Shown here piece by piece: positions 1-8,589 of a stretch of 64,000 bases of DNA. This stretch comes from Microcella alkalica. GTDB taxonomy: Bacteria > Actinomycetota > Actinomycetes > Actinomycetales > Microbacteriaceae. The notes under the pieces were generated by a model, which was given only the letters and a program-made list of their open reading frames with translations, searched no databases and was not told where the DNA came from. The stretch covers positions 186,001-250,000 of the forward strand of contig NZ_JACGWX010000004.1 in NCBI RefSeq assembly GCF_014137945.1. Direction: 5' to 3'. The position numbers and the translations under genes are program-made. Every line of letters begins with the position of its first letter. Within the stretch, counting starts at the first letter, position 1.

Positions 1-2
1 CG

Positions 3-1523
3 CGAAGCCTCGACCCCGCGCGCACCGAGCAGGGCGAGAAAGGCGAGGCCTTCATCGACAACGTCTACGAGCGACTCGTCGACGTCGGCCCGGACGGCCC
101 CGATCTGATCCCGTCGCTCGCGACCGAGGTCCCCACGGTGGAGAACGGGCTCGTCACCGAGGACCGACTCACCTACACGTTCCCCCTCCGCGAGGGGGTC
201 GTCTTCCATGACGGCACCGAGTTCACCGCCGACGACGTCGTCTACTCGTGGGAGCGCGTCATGACGATGAACCTGCCCGAGGGGCAGGCGTCCGTGCTGG
301 TCGACTCGGTGGAGTCCCTGCGGGCGGTCGACGAATTCACGTTCGAGGTGACGATCCAGGAGCCGGACGCCTCCTTCCTCTACTCGGTCGTGCTCAACAC
401 GGTCGCTTCGGTCGTCAGCCCCGACGCCGTGGAGTCCAACGGCGGCGTCGAGGCCGACGCTCCGAACGAGTGGATGGACGCCAACATGGTCGGGACGGGC
501 CCCTACCGCTTCGGCGAGTGGAACCGGGGCCAGTCGCTCACGATGGTCATCAACGAGGACTACTGGGGCGAGCCGGCCAAGGCCGAGGTGCGGTGGGACA
601 TCACGCCGGAGGAGAGCTCGCGCGTCATCGCTCTCCAGGCGGGCGACGCGGACATCATCGACATCTCGCCCTCCAACGTCGACGACCTGGACGGCGTCGA
701 CGGAGTCTCGATCTCGGCGGAGGGGCTACTTCTCGAGCCCATCCACCTCGGGTTCAACATGCGCGCTGACGAGCTCCCATCGGGAGACACCATCCCATCG
801 GACTTCTTCGCCGACAAGCGCATCCGACAGGCCTTCAGCCACGCCTTCGACTACGAGACGTACATCGCCTCTTTCCTCGACGGCTACGGAGCCCGCTACA
901 GCGCCTACATCCCGCAGGGTGTGTTCGGCTACGACGAGACCGCCCCGGTGTACGAGTACGACCTCGAGCGCGCGGCGGAGCTCATGGAGGAGACCACGTA
1001 TTGGGATGAGGGATTCACAGTCTCCGTGCTTGTGCAGGCCGGCGAGCCGGAGTTCGAGGGCGTCGCGCTCCTCATGAAGGACGGCATCGAGAAGGTAAAC
1101 CCCAACTTTCGGGTCAACGTCGTCAACCAGGCAGAGACGCAGTTCGACGACAACCTCGGCGAGGACCCCGTTCCCTACGCGCTCTGGGTGAAGAACGCCG
1201 ATCCCGGCGCCGACCCTCATCAGTTCTTCGACCCCTACCAGCACCCAGACGGGGATTGGGGAGCCAAGCACGGGATGCGCGACGCATACGAGGATCCGGA
1301 CCTCATCGCCGAGCTCATCGACGCGGGGAAGTCGACGGTCGACCCGGACGAGCGCGCGGAGATCTACGCCGAGCTGCAGCGGATCCTGCACGATGACCCG
1401 ATGTGGGTCTACGCCGCTCAGGAGGGCCTCGCGTACCCCTACCGGTCGTGGCTTGACGGGTTCACCGTGAACCCGCTCTGGCGCGGACCGCACTATGAGT
1501 ACTACTCGAAGCCGACCGGCTGA
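3..1523 (+). CDS. ABC transporter substrate-binding protein, family 5 (5'-truncated by window edge)
   Basis: Extracellular solute-binding protein of the peptide/nickel/opine importer class. The reading frame is open from base 3, so the signal peptide and the first part of the mature protein lie upstream of the window. The visible ~506 residues carry the family-5 hallmarks: an early LDPARTEQGEKGEAF stretch, then FHDGTEFTADDVVYSWERV, later GTGPYRFGEW and a C-terminal region rich in aromatic and acidic residues that ends YYSKPTG. A GTG 45 codons in could be mistaken for the start, but the sequence before it is clearly conserved family sequence. The ligand cannot be read from sequence; peptides, opines and sugars are all possible. 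A strong hairpin follows the stop codon. Partner permeases are not in the window. Confidence 0.9.
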   Translation, partial: RSLDPARTEQGEKGEAFIDNVYERLVDVGPDGPDLIPSLATEVPTVENGLVTEDRLTYTFPLREGVVFHDGTEFTADDVVYSWERVMTMNLPEGQASVLVDSVESLRAVDEFTFEVTIQEPDASFLYSVVLNTVASVVSPDAVESNGGVEADAPNEWMDANMVGTGPYRFGEWNRGQSLTMVINEDYWGEPAKAEVRWDITPEESSRVIALQAGDADIIDISPSNVDDLDGVDGVSISAEGLLLEPIHLGFNMRADELPSGDTIPSDFFADKRIRQAFSHAFDYETYIASFLDGYGARYSAYIPQGVFGYDETAPVYEYDLERAAELMEETTYWDEGFTVSVLVQAGEPEFEGVALLMKDGIEKVNPNFRVNVVNQAETQFDDNLGEDPVPYALWVKNADPGADPHQFFDPYQHPDGDWGAKHGMRDAYEDPDLIAELIDAGKSTVDPDERAEIYAELQRILHDDPMWVYAAQEGLAYPYRSWLDGFTVNPLWRGPHYEYYSKPTG

Positions 1524-1544
1524 CCCGGTCTGGCACGCAGCAGG

Positions 1545-1587
1545 GGCGCGGCCACGCGGGGAGAGATCCTCACGGCGTGGCCGCGCC
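1545..1587 (+). terminator. Hairpin terminator after the solute-binding protein gene
   Basis: A perfect 13-bp stem, GGCGCGGCCACGC at 1545-1557 pairing with GCGTGGCCGCGCC at 1575-1587, encloses a 17-nt loop. It starts 21 nt after the stop codon. There is no U-tract, as is usual for actinobacterial terminators. It separates the transporter gene from the downstream LacI regulator. Confidence 0.7.
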
Positions 1588-1638
1588 GCCGCGAACCACG
1601 ACGCCGACGCTACGGTAGCGGGGGAAAGCGGGTGTGAT

Positions 1639-2700
1639 GTGTCCAAGCGAGTGACGATCGACGATGTGGCCAGGCTCGCCAAGGTGCACAAGGCCACGGT
1701 CTCCCGGGCGCTCAACGAGCAGACCGCGGATATGGTGCACGGCGCGACGGCCGAACGGGTGAGGCAGGCCGCCCGCGAGCTGGGCTACGTGCCGAACGCC
1801 ATGGCCCGCGCGCTGCGGGTGAACGTCTCCATGACGATCGGGATCGTGGTCCCCGACCTCATGAACCCGATCTTCCCGCCCATCGTCCGGGGCATCGAGA
1901 GAGTGCTGCAGCCGCGCGGGTACACCGTTCTCGTCGCCAACACCGACGGGCATGCCGATGTCGAGGCGGCCGCGATCGAGTCCCTCACGCGGCGCCGGGT
2001 CGACGGATTCATCCTCGCGACGGGGCGGCTCGACGACGAGCAGAGCCTCGCGGCCGCGCACGCCGACGGGATCCACGTCGTCATGGTGAACCGGGAGGCG
2101 GCCGCGGGTGCGCCGTACCCGTCCGTCAGCGGCGACAACACAGCGGGTGTGGCGCTGTCGCTCGACCACCTGCTCGAGCTCGGTCACACGCGCCTGCTGT
2201 ACCTTGCGGGGCCTCAGAACTACTCGACGACGCGGAGCCGGGCGATCGCCTTCCAGTCGCTCGTGCGCGGTCGCAACGGTCTGACCACCTCCGTGGTCGA
2301 GGTCGGCGAGCTGACGGCGGAGGCAGGCAGTGCGGCGATGGATCGCGTGCTGTCCTCGCCCGGGCCCCTCCCCACCGCCGTCCTGGCGGGCAACGACCTC
2401 GTCGCACTCGGCGTGCTCCGCTCGGTCCGGCGGCACGGCCTGCGCTGCCCGGAGGACATCTCGGTCGTGGGCTTCAACGACATGACCTTCGCCGAGGACT
2501 TCTGCCCCCCGCTCACGACCGTGCACCTCCCGCTCGTGGACATCGGTGCCGAAGCCGCGAGGATCCTGCTCGCCGGCATCGAGGATGGCGAGCCCCGACG
2601 CTCGACGGTCGAGCTCCCCGTCTCGCTGGTCGTCCGGAAGTCCACCGGCCCCGCCCCACGGTCGCACGTCGGCAGCCTCGAGCAGGGCGCCGCGGAATGA
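1639..2700 (+). CDS. LacI/GalR-family transcriptional regulator
   Basis: A 353-residue DNA-binding regulator with a periplasmic-binding-like effector domain. The N-terminus (VTIDDVARLAKVHKATVSRALN, split here as residues ~5-26) is the LacI helix-turn-helix followed by the hinge RQAARELGYVPNAMARALR. The remainder is a Peripla_BP fold with SVVGFNDMTFAEDFCPPLTTV near the C-terminus. The GTG at 1639 is chosen because a gggggaaag Shine-Dalgarno lies about 10 nt upstream and family proteins start just before the helix-turn-helix; a longer in-frame extension to 1495 overlaps the preceding gene and is unlikely. It probably controls the upstream transporter or the convergent dehydrogenase. The effector is unknown. 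Confidence 0.9.
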   Translation: MSKRVTIDDVARLAKVHKATVSRALNEQTADMVHGATAERVRQAARELGYVPNAMARALRVNVSMTIGIVVPDLMNPIFPPIVRGIERVLQPRGYTVLVANTDGHADVEAAAIESLTRRRVDGFILATGRLDDEQSLAAAHADGIHVVMVNREAAAGAPYPSVSGDNTAGVALSLDHLLELGHTRLLYLAGPQNYSTTRSRAIAFQSLVRGRNGLTTSVVEVGELTAEAGSAAMDRVLSSPGPLPTAVLAGNDLVALGVLRSVRRHGLRCPEDISVVGFNDMTFAEDFCPPLTTVHLPLVDIGAEAARILLAGIEDGEPRRSTVELPVSLVVRKSTGPAPRSHVGSLEQGAAE

Positions 2701-3570
2701 TCAGCGCCGGCGGGTGACTTCGGCGACAGCCGACCAATCGAGCTCGGCGAGCGAGGGGTCCGCGAGCGCAGTCGTGAAGCGCTCGCGCAGCACGGGCGCG
2801 CTCGGGAGCTCGATGCCGAACTCGGCCGCGAGTGCCTCGGCGAGCCCGAGGTCTTTGAGCCCGAGGGGCATCCCGAATCCGGGCGGGCTGTAACGGCGCT
2901 CGGCGATCATTCCGCCGTACCCGGAGTAGATCGCGCCAGGGAAGAGCGTGCTCGTCATGAGCTCGATCAGGTCGGCCGCGTCGACGCCGTGCGCCTCCAC
3001 GAGCGTGATCGACTCGGCCATCGCCTGCAGTGCGTGGAGGATGGTGAAGTTCATCGCGATCTTGACCGCGTTCGCCTGGCGCGGCTCGTCGCCGAACCTC
3101 CAGCGCCGCACGCTGCACAAGGCGAGGAGCGGCTCGACCAGCTCGACGGCCGAGTCCGGCCCGGCGACGAGGATGTTGAGCTTCCCCTCCGCGGCGACGG
3201 CGGGTCTGCCGAGCACGGGCGAGGCGACGTACTCGACGCCCGCCGCCCTGGCGACTCCCTCCAGGCGCTCGGCGGCGCTCGTGCTGATCGAGGCCATATT
3301 GACGTGGATGCGCCCTGCGCCGCCCGCGCCGAGGTTGTCCGCGCTGAGCACGGTCTCAGCCGCGGCATCGTCCGCCAGCATCGAGAACGAGATGTCCGCG
3401 GAGAGCGCCTCCGCGGGTGTCGCGGCGAGAATCGCGCCAGCAGCGACGAGCTGCTCGGCCGCGGCGCTCGAGCGATTCCAGACGGTCACGGGATGACCGG
3501 ACGCCATGAGTCTCGTCGCGATCGCCGATCCCATGCTGCCGAGACCCAGAAACCCCACTGTGATGCTCAT
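2701..3570 (-). CDS. NAD(P)-dependent beta-hydroxyacid dehydrogenase (3-hydroxyisobutyrate dehydrogenase family)
   Basis: A 289-residue cytosolic oxidoreductase. The dinucleotide-binding Rossmann motif GFLGLGSMGSAIATRLM lies at residues 6-22, the substrate-binding segment at ~118-145 (YVASPVLGRPAVAAEGKL), and the catalytic lysine in NAVKIAMNF near residue 168. Family members oxidise 3-hydroxyisobutyrate, tartronate semialdehyde, threonate or related beta-hydroxyacids; the exact substrate cannot be chosen here. Its stop abuts the LacI stop tail-to-tail with no gap, so there is no room for a dedicated terminator. It is divergent from the branched-chain-type importer across a 300-bp region. A second paralogue lies at 10823-11758, within the same catabolic neighbourhood. 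Confidence 0.85.
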   Translation of the reverse strand: MSITVGFLGLGSMGSAIATRLMASGHPVTVWNRSSAAAEQLVAAGAILAATPAEALSADISFSMLADDAAAETVLSADNLGAGGAGRIHVNMASISTSAAERLEGVARAAGVEYVASPVLGRPAVAAEGKLNILVAGPDSAVELVEPLLALCSVRRWRFGDEPRQANAVKIAMNFTILHALQAMAESITLVEAHGVDAADLIELMTSTLFPGAIYSGYGGMIAERRYSPPGFGMPLGLKDLGLAEALAAEFGIELPSAPVLRERFTTALADPSLAELDWSAVAEVTRRR

Positions 3571-3870
3571 GTCTCTCCCTCTGCGCCATCGTCGCGCTTT
3601 CGTGGGGTGCGAAGAATCCGCGGGAGCGGGCGTGCTCCGCGTCTCTGACCCGTACCAATTAAACCTTGCTGAACAACGTGCGCGGTGGAATCTGCTGAAA
3701 CTGTGCGCGCGTGCCAGTATTCGCTTTCACGATCGTGCCCCGAGGACGCGCGCACATACACTCGCTTAACAGCTGTACAGTGGGCCTTGACAGCGACGAC
3801 CGCTCTTGCTTGACTGGCTGCCGCACTGACGTTTACCCAATCCTCAACGACGTGGAAGGTCCGGTTTCGA
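3571..3870. promoter_or_regulatory. Divergent promoter region between the dehydrogenase and the importer operon
   Basis: A 300-bp gene-free stretch, less GC-rich than its surroundings. It contains a TTGACA hexamer at 3787-3792, TTGACT at 3810-3815, and overlapping 8-bp palindromes ACAGCTGT and CTGTACAG around 3770-3781. No -10 element is convincing at standard spacing, so no start site is assigned. A GGAAGG Shine-Dalgarno precedes the GTG at 3871. It likely carries the promoters and operators for both flanking units. Confidence 0.4.
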
Positions 3871-4737
3871 GTGTTTGAACCCGTGTTCCTGGCGCAGCAA
3901 GTGCTGAACGGGCTGAGTTTCGGCGCGTTGCTGTTCCTGCTGGCCAGCGGCCTCACCCTGGTCTTCGGATTGATGAAGATCGTCAACATGGCGCACGGCG
4001 CCTTCTACCTGCTCGGCGGGTACATCGGCGTCGTCATCGCGGGACTGACGGGCAACCTCCTGCTCGCCGTGATCACCGCGGTGATCGTCGTCGCCGTGAC
4101 CGCGTTCCTCGTCGAGGTCGTGCTGCTCCGCTTCGTGCGCGGCCAGGAGCTGCCGGAGGTTCTGCTCACGATCGGCGTCTCGTTCGTCATCGCCGACCTC
4201 TGCCTCGCGATCTTCGGCGGCGACCCGCAGAATCTCCCGACGTCGGCCACGATTCCGGGCGCCCTCATGATCGGCGACCTGATCTACCCGTGGTACCGCA
4301 TCTTCGTCATCGGCGTCGCCATCGCGATCGGGATCGGCCTGGCCTTCGTCCAGACCAAGACGCGCATCGGCGCGATCGTCCGGGCGGGCGTTGACGACCG
4401 GGAGATCATCTCGGCCATGGGAGTGAACATCGCCTGGGTCTTCACTGGGATGTTCGTGGTGGGTGCCGGGCTCGCGGCTCTCGGAGGCACGATCGGATCG
4501 GGGATGCAGAGCATCCTGCCCGGCGTGCAGAACGAGGTGCTGCTCTACGCCCTCGTCGTCATCATCATCGGCGGCCTCGGCAGCGTCACCGGCGCGGCGG
4601 TCGGTAGCGTGCTCATCGGTCTGATCGACGCGTTCGCGAAGGCCTGGATCCCGGAGCTCGCCTACTTCACGATCTTCCTGCCCATGGCCCTCGTCCTGGT
4701 GCTTCGGCCCACCGGTCTCTTCGGGAGGACCGCATGA
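3871..4737 (+). CDS. Branched-chain-type ABC importer permease, LivH family
   Basis: A 288-residue integral membrane protein with about eight hydrophobic segments, the first permease of a hydrophobic amino acid uptake (HAAT) system. The LivH family signature is present early: LVFGLMKIVNMAHGAFYLLGGY at residues ~30-52, and the EAA-like loop GVDDREIISAMGVN near residue 170. GTG start with GGAAGG about 12 nt upstream. The stop overlaps the start of the next permease (ATGA). HAAT systems also carry urea, amides, aromatic acids and other ligands, so leucine uptake should not be assumed; the adjacent catabolic genes argue for a specialised substrate. Confidence 0.9.
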   Translation: MFEPVFLAQQVLNGLSFGALLFLLASGLTLVFGLMKIVNMAHGAFYLLGGYIGVVIAGLTGNLLLAVITAVIVVAVTAFLVEVVLLRFVRGQELPEVLLTIGVSFVIADLCLAIFGGDPQNLPTSATIPGALMIGDLIYPWYRIFVIGVAIAIGIGLAFVQTKTRIGAIVRAGVDDREIISAMGVNIAWVFTGMFVVGAGLAALGGTIGSGMQSILPGVQNEVLLYALVVIIIGGLGSVTGAAVGSVLIGLIDAFAKAWIPELAYFTIFLPMALVLVLRPTGLFGRTA

Positions 4738-5744
4738 ACCGTCGGATGCTCGTCAACATCGGCCTGCTGGGGCTCCTGCTGGTCGTGCTCCTGGCCCTGC
4801 CCTACTTCGGCGTCTCGAACTTCGTCCTCGGGCTCGCGTCGACGATCCTCATAGCCGCGGTCCTCGCATCGAGCGTCAACTTCCTCGGCGGCGACGGCGG
4901 GATGGTCTCACTCGGCCACGGCGCGATCGCCGCCGCCTCCGCGTACGCGGTGGGGTGGGCATCCCGCCAGGGCCTCGACTCGACGACGCAGGTGCTGCTC
5001 GCCCTCGGCGTGACGCTCGTCGTGTCGTTCATCTACGGCCTGCTGTCGATGCGCACGAGCGGCATCTACTTCCTCATGGTCACCCTCGCGGTCGGAATGC
5101 TCATCTACGGACTCGCCTTCCGGCTCTCGTCGGTGACCGGGGGAGAGAACGGGATCTCCGGCATCGCAGCCCCGGGCGACCTCCACGAGGAGTGGATCTA
5201 CTACTACTTCGTGCTCGGCATCTTCGTGCTCACGACGGCCGCCCTCTGGGTGGTCAGCAACTCTCCGTTCGGCGCGAGCCTGCGGGGCCTCCGCGACAGC
5301 GAGAGCCGGATGCGCAGCCTCGGCTACAACGTGGCGCAGTACAAACTCGGCGCCTTCATGATCTCGGGCACGGTCGCCGGCATCGCCGGACTGCTCGCGG
5401 TCTGGCACATCAACTTCGTGAGCCCGTCCTCCGCGGGCGTCGAGCGCTCGGTGCTGCTCGTCGTCATGGTCATCCTCGGCGGCATCGGAACGCTTCTCGG
5501 CCCGCTGATCGGAGCCTCGATCGTCGTGCTCGTCGAGAACGTGCTGTCGAGCTACGTCGACCGCTGGCCGACTGCTCTCGGGCTCATCTTCATCCTCGTC
5601 ATCCTCTTCGCTCGGGCCGGCGTCGCCGGCAGCGTGCCGAAGGTGCTGGCGAAGCTCCGGGGGCGAGGGCCCTCCGCCGCGCCACCAGGCGACCGGAGTT
5701 CCTCCAAGGGCGCCCCGGCGCCTGAACGCAATCACACTCCGTAA
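4734..5744 (+). CDS. Branched-chain-type ABC importer permease, LivM family
   Basis: The second membrane subunit, 336 residues. It shows the LivM pattern: NFLGGDGGMVSLGHGAIAAASAY near residues 45-67, TSGIYFLMVTLAVGML near 110, and the cytoplasmic coupling loop ESRMRSLGYNVAQYKLGAF near 190-208. The C-terminal ~35 residues are polar and proline/serine-rich and are probably cytosolic. It overlaps the LivH gene by 4 nt and lies 15 nt before the binding-protein gene, so the three are co-transcribed. It dimerises with LivH to form the translocation channel. Confidence 0.9.
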   Translation: MNRRMLVNIGLLGLLLVVLLALPYFGVSNFVLGLASTILIAAVLASSVNFLGGDGGMVSLGHGAIAAASAYAVGWASRQGLDSTTQVLLALGVTLVVSFIYGLLSMRTSGIYFLMVTLAVGMLIYGLAFRLSSVTGGENGISGIAAPGDLHEEWIYYYFVLGIFVLTTAALWVVSNSPFGASLRGLRDSESRMRSLGYNVAQYKLGAFMISGTVAGIAGLLAVWHINFVSPSSAGVERSVLLVVMVILGGIGTLLGPLIGASIVVLVENVLSSYVDRWPTALGLIFILVILFARAGVAGSVPKVLAKLRGRGPSAAPPGDRSSSKGAPAPERNHTP

Positions 5745-5759
5745 TCGAAAGGAACTGCC

Positions 5760-7061
5760 ATGACGTCAACGATGACAACGGCTCCGCGGCGCTGGGTCGG
5801 CTTCGCCGGTCTCGTCGCCACGGCCGCACTGGTGCTCACCGCGTGCGCGCCGCCCCAGGCGGCCGAGCCCGAGCCCGATGCGGGCGGCGGCGCGGAAGAG
5901 GGCGTCAGCGAGACGCTCACGGTCGGCTACATCTCCCCCGTGACGGGCAACTTCGCCGTCGCCGGTCAGGAGATGGTGGACGGCTGGAACCTCTACTGGG
6001 AGCTCAACGGCAACGAGGTCAACGGCGTCACCGTCGAGACCATCGTCGAGGACGACGCGGGAAACCCCGAGATCTCTCTCACGAAGGCCGCCAAGCTCGT
6101 CGAGCAGGATGAGGTCGACGTCCTCGTCGGACCGCTCCTCGCGAACACCGCGCTGGCTGTCGCCGAGTACGCCGCGAGCGTCGGGATCCCGAACCTGCAC
6201 CCCGTCGCCGCGTCCGACGACCTGACGCAGCGCAACGCGAACGACCTCACCGTCCGCACCGGATCGATGGGCGGCTCGCAGGCCAACTACCCGGGCGGCG
6301 AGTGGGCGGCCACCGACGGCGGCTTCGGCACCGCCGTCACGCTGTGCGCCGACTACGCGTTCGGCTGGGAGTCGTGCGCCGGCTTCGTACAGGGCTTCCA
6401 GGACAACGGCGGCGAGGTCGTCGAGCAGCTCTGGTTCCCGAACTCGACCACCGACTTCTCGACGTACGTCTCGCAGATCCAGGCCGCCGGTGCCGACATG
6501 GTCTACGTCGCCACCGCCGGCGGCGCACCCGGACCGAACTTCCTCACCTCCTACCTCGGCCTCGGGCTCGACATGGACAGGCTGCTGCTCAACTGCTGCT
6601 CGGCCGACCAGGGCACGCTGCGGGCGATGGGCGAGCAGATCGTCGGTCTGAAGTCGGTCAGCTACTGGGCCGAGGGCAGGGAGTCCGACGCCGTCGCCGA
6701 GCTCATCGAGGCGTACAAGGAATTCTCGGGCGGAAACGTTCCCGGTGCGTACATCGCGGGCGGGTACATCACCGCGTCGCTCGTCGCCTCGGTGCTCGAG
6801 GAGCAGGGCTTCGTCACGGGGGAGGAGCTCGTCGCCGCCATCACCGAGTCCACCTTTGAGGACAACATCTTCGGCAGCGTCTCGTTCGACGAGTACAACA
6901 ACACGGTCGGGCCGGTGTACATCCGCGAGGTCGTGCTCCGCGAGGACGGAAACCTGTACAACACGCCGATCGCGACCTACGAGGACGTCGACCAGTGGTT
7001 CGGTCAGGACCCGGAGGAAGCGCTGGGGCAGCCGACCTACTCGCAGGACTTCCAGGGCTAG
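5760..7061 (+). CDS. Branched-chain-type ABC importer substrate-binding lipoprotein (LivK/Peripla_BP_6)
   Basis: A 433-residue ligand receptor anchored outside the membrane. Residues 1-29 form a lipoprotein signal peptide with an RR charge pair at 10-11, a hydrophobic core and the lipobox LTAC (Cys29), followed by a low-complexity P/E/D/G-rich linker. The mature part begins LTVGYISPVTGNFAVAGQEMVDG, typical of the family. The protein ends just where the ATPase gene begins (1-nt overlap). Its ligand specificity defines the system and is unknown; the cluster points to a compound handled by the downstream amidohydrolase, RidA and dehydrogenases. A GAAAGGA Shine-Dalgarno supports the ATG. Confidence 0.9.
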   Translation: MTSTMTTAPRRWVGFAGLVATAALVLTACAPPQAAEPEPDAGGGAEEGVSETLTVGYISPVTGNFAVAGQEMVDGWNLYWELNGNEVNGVTVETIVEDDAGNPEISLTKAAKLVEQDEVDVLVGPLLANTALAVAEYAASVGIPNLHPVAASDDLTQRNANDLTVRTGSMGGSQANYPGGEWAATDGGFGTAVTLCADYAFGWESCAGFVQGFQDNGGEVVEQLWFPNSTTDFSTYVSQIQAAGADMVYVATAGGAPGPNFLTSYLGLGLDMDRLLLNCCSADQGTLRAMGEQIVGLKSVSYWAEGRESDAVAELIEAYKEFSGGNVPGAYIAGGYITASLVASVLEEQGFVTGEELVAAITESTFEDNIFGSVSFDEYNNTVGPVYIREVVLREDGNLYNTPIATYEDVDQWFGQDPEEALGQPTYSQDFQG

Positions 7062-7867
7062 TGAACACCGCAACGGAAATGGCGCCGGCCTCGGACCCTC
7101 AGGGGTCCGGGGCTGGTGCCCCCGTGCTCGTCATCGATGATCTCGGAAAGCGCTACGGCGGCGTTCAGGCCGTCGACGGGATCTCTCTCGTGCTCGAGCC
7201 GGGCGAGCGCTTCGGGGTGATCGGACCGAACGGCGCGGGCAAGACGACGCTGTTCAAGATGATCGCCGGGGACGTGCCGCCCACCGCAGGGGCCGTCCAC
7301 CTCTTCGGCAAGGACGTCACCACCATGTCGACCGCGCGTCGCGCGCGGATGGGCGTCGGCCGCACCTTCCAGATCTCCAACCTCTTCCGCGACATGACGG
7401 TGTTCGATAACGTCCGCGTCGCCGCACGAGGAGGGACCTCGAAGGCGCGCGTCTTCTGGATGCCGCAGCGCGCGAAGGACGACGTCTCCGAGCGCTCGAT
7501 CGAGGCGCTCGAGTCGGTCGGCCTCGCCGACCGCAGGAACCTCACCGTCGCGAACCTCTCCCACGGAGAGCAGAGGCAGCTCGAGATCGCAATGGCGCTC
7601 GTCGGCGAGCCGAGCATCCTGCTCCTGGACGAGCCGGCGGCCGGGCTGTCCGCCGTCGAGCGCGCCACCCTCAAGTCGCTCATCGAGAACCTCCCGCGCA
7701 CGCTTCCGATCCTGCTCATCGAGCACGACATGACGCTCGCCCTCGGCCTCACCGATCGCGTGATGTGCATGGAGAACGGGCGCCACGTCGTCACGGGCAC
7801 GCCCGCCGAGGTGCGCGACAACGAGACCGTCAGGGAGATCTACCTGGGAAGGCGCGATAAGAAGTGA
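7061..7867 (+). CDS. Branched-chain-type ABC importer ATPase, LivG family
   Basis: A 268-residue ATP-binding subunit. Walker A is GPNGAGKTT, the LivG-typical insertion with GVGRTFQISNLFRDMTV follows, the signature is LSHGEQRQLEIAMAL, and Walker B is ILLLDEPAAGLS with the H-loop IEHDM. The signature reads LSHGEQ, the usual LivG variant. The GTG at 7061 shares its G with the preceding TAG stop; an ATG at 7079 is an alternative that would remove six residues. An upstream extension to 6995 lies wholly inside the binding-protein gene and is rejected. It overlaps LivF by GTGA. Confidence 0.9.
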   Translation: MNTATEMAPASDPQGSGAGAPVLVIDDLGKRYGGVQAVDGISLVLEPGERFGVIGPNGAGKTTLFKMIAGDVPPTAGAVHLFGKDVTTMSTARRARMGVGRTFQISNLFRDMTVFDNVRVAARGGTSKARVFWMPQRAKDDVSERSIEALESVGLADRRNLTVANLSHGEQRQLEIAMALVGEPSILLLDEPAAGLSAVERATLKSLIENLPRTLPILLIEHDMTLALGLTDRVMCMENGRHVVTGTPAEVRDNETVREIYLGRRDKK

Positions 7868-8577
7868 GCCTCAACGTCACGGGACTGCACGTCGGATACG
7901 CTACGGCGCAGGTGCTCCACGGAGTCGATTTCACGATCGGCGAGAACGAGACCGTCGCCCTGCTCGGCCGCAACGGCATGGGGAAGACGACGCTCGTCCG
8001 GGCGATCTGCGGGCTGCGCCCGCCGACCATCACGAGCGGCAGCGTGACCTTCGACGGCGTCGACATCACGAAGAAGTCGAGCCACCAGATCTCGCGGCTC
8101 GGCATCTCGATCGTGCCGCAGGGCCGCCGGGTGTTCGGCTCGCTCACGACCCTGGAGAACCTCTCGGTCATCCCGCAGCGCAAGGACATCCTGGGTGAGC
8201 GCTGGACGGTCGAGCGCGTCTTCGAGTTCTTCCCCCGCCTCGGCGAGCGTCAGACGTCGATGGCCCGCTCGCTGTCGGGCGGGGAGCAGCAGATGCTCGC
8301 CATCGGGCGGGCGCTCATGACGAACCCGAGCCTGCTGATCATGGACGAGCCGAGCGAAGGACTCGCTCCGAGCGTGCTCGACGTGATCCACGATCGCATC
8401 GAGGGGCTGCGCGGCACGGGGCTGTCGACGCTCATCGCCGAGCAGAACGTGGATCTCGCCCTCGACATGGCCGATCGCGTGATCATCATCGACGACAGCG
8501 GGTCGATCCCGTGGTCGGGCCGCGCCGACGAGCTTCGCAACGACTCCGCGCTGCTCGAGCGCTACCTCAGCATCTAG
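7864..8577 (+). CDS. Branched-chain-type ABC importer ATPase, LivF family
   Basis: The second ATPase, 237 residues. Walker A is GRNGMGKTT, Q-loop IVPQGRRVFGSLTTLENL, signature LSGGEQQMLAIGRAL and Walker B LLIMDEPSEGLAPSV, all as in LivF. GTG start overlaps the LivG stop by 4 nt, indicating translational coupling. It completes a five-gene importer (H-M-K-G-F order). The next gene starts 12 nt downstream, so the amidohydrolase is likely part of the same transcript. Confidence 0.9.
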   Translation: MSLNVTGLHVGYATAQVLHGVDFTIGENETVALLGRNGMGKTTLVRAICGLRPPTITSGSVTFDGVDITKKSSHQISRLGISIVPQGRRVFGSLTTLENLSVIPQRKDILGERWTVERVFEFFPRLGERQTSMARSLSGGEQQMLAIGRALMTNPSLLIMDEPSEGLAPSVLDVIHDRIEGLRGTGLSTLIAEQNVDLALDMADRVIIIDDSGSIPWSGRADELRNDSALLERYLSI

Positions 8578-8589
8578 GGACGGTCTGCC

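Noticed and set aside
1495-1638. Upstream extension of the LacI gene
   Set aside because: It overlaps the preceding coding sequence and the terminator hairpin, and the ribosome site favours 1639.
3787-3838. A defined promoter at TTGACA or TTGACT upstream of the LivH gene
   Set aside because: No acceptable -10 at 16-19 bp from either hexamer; reported only as a general regulatory region.
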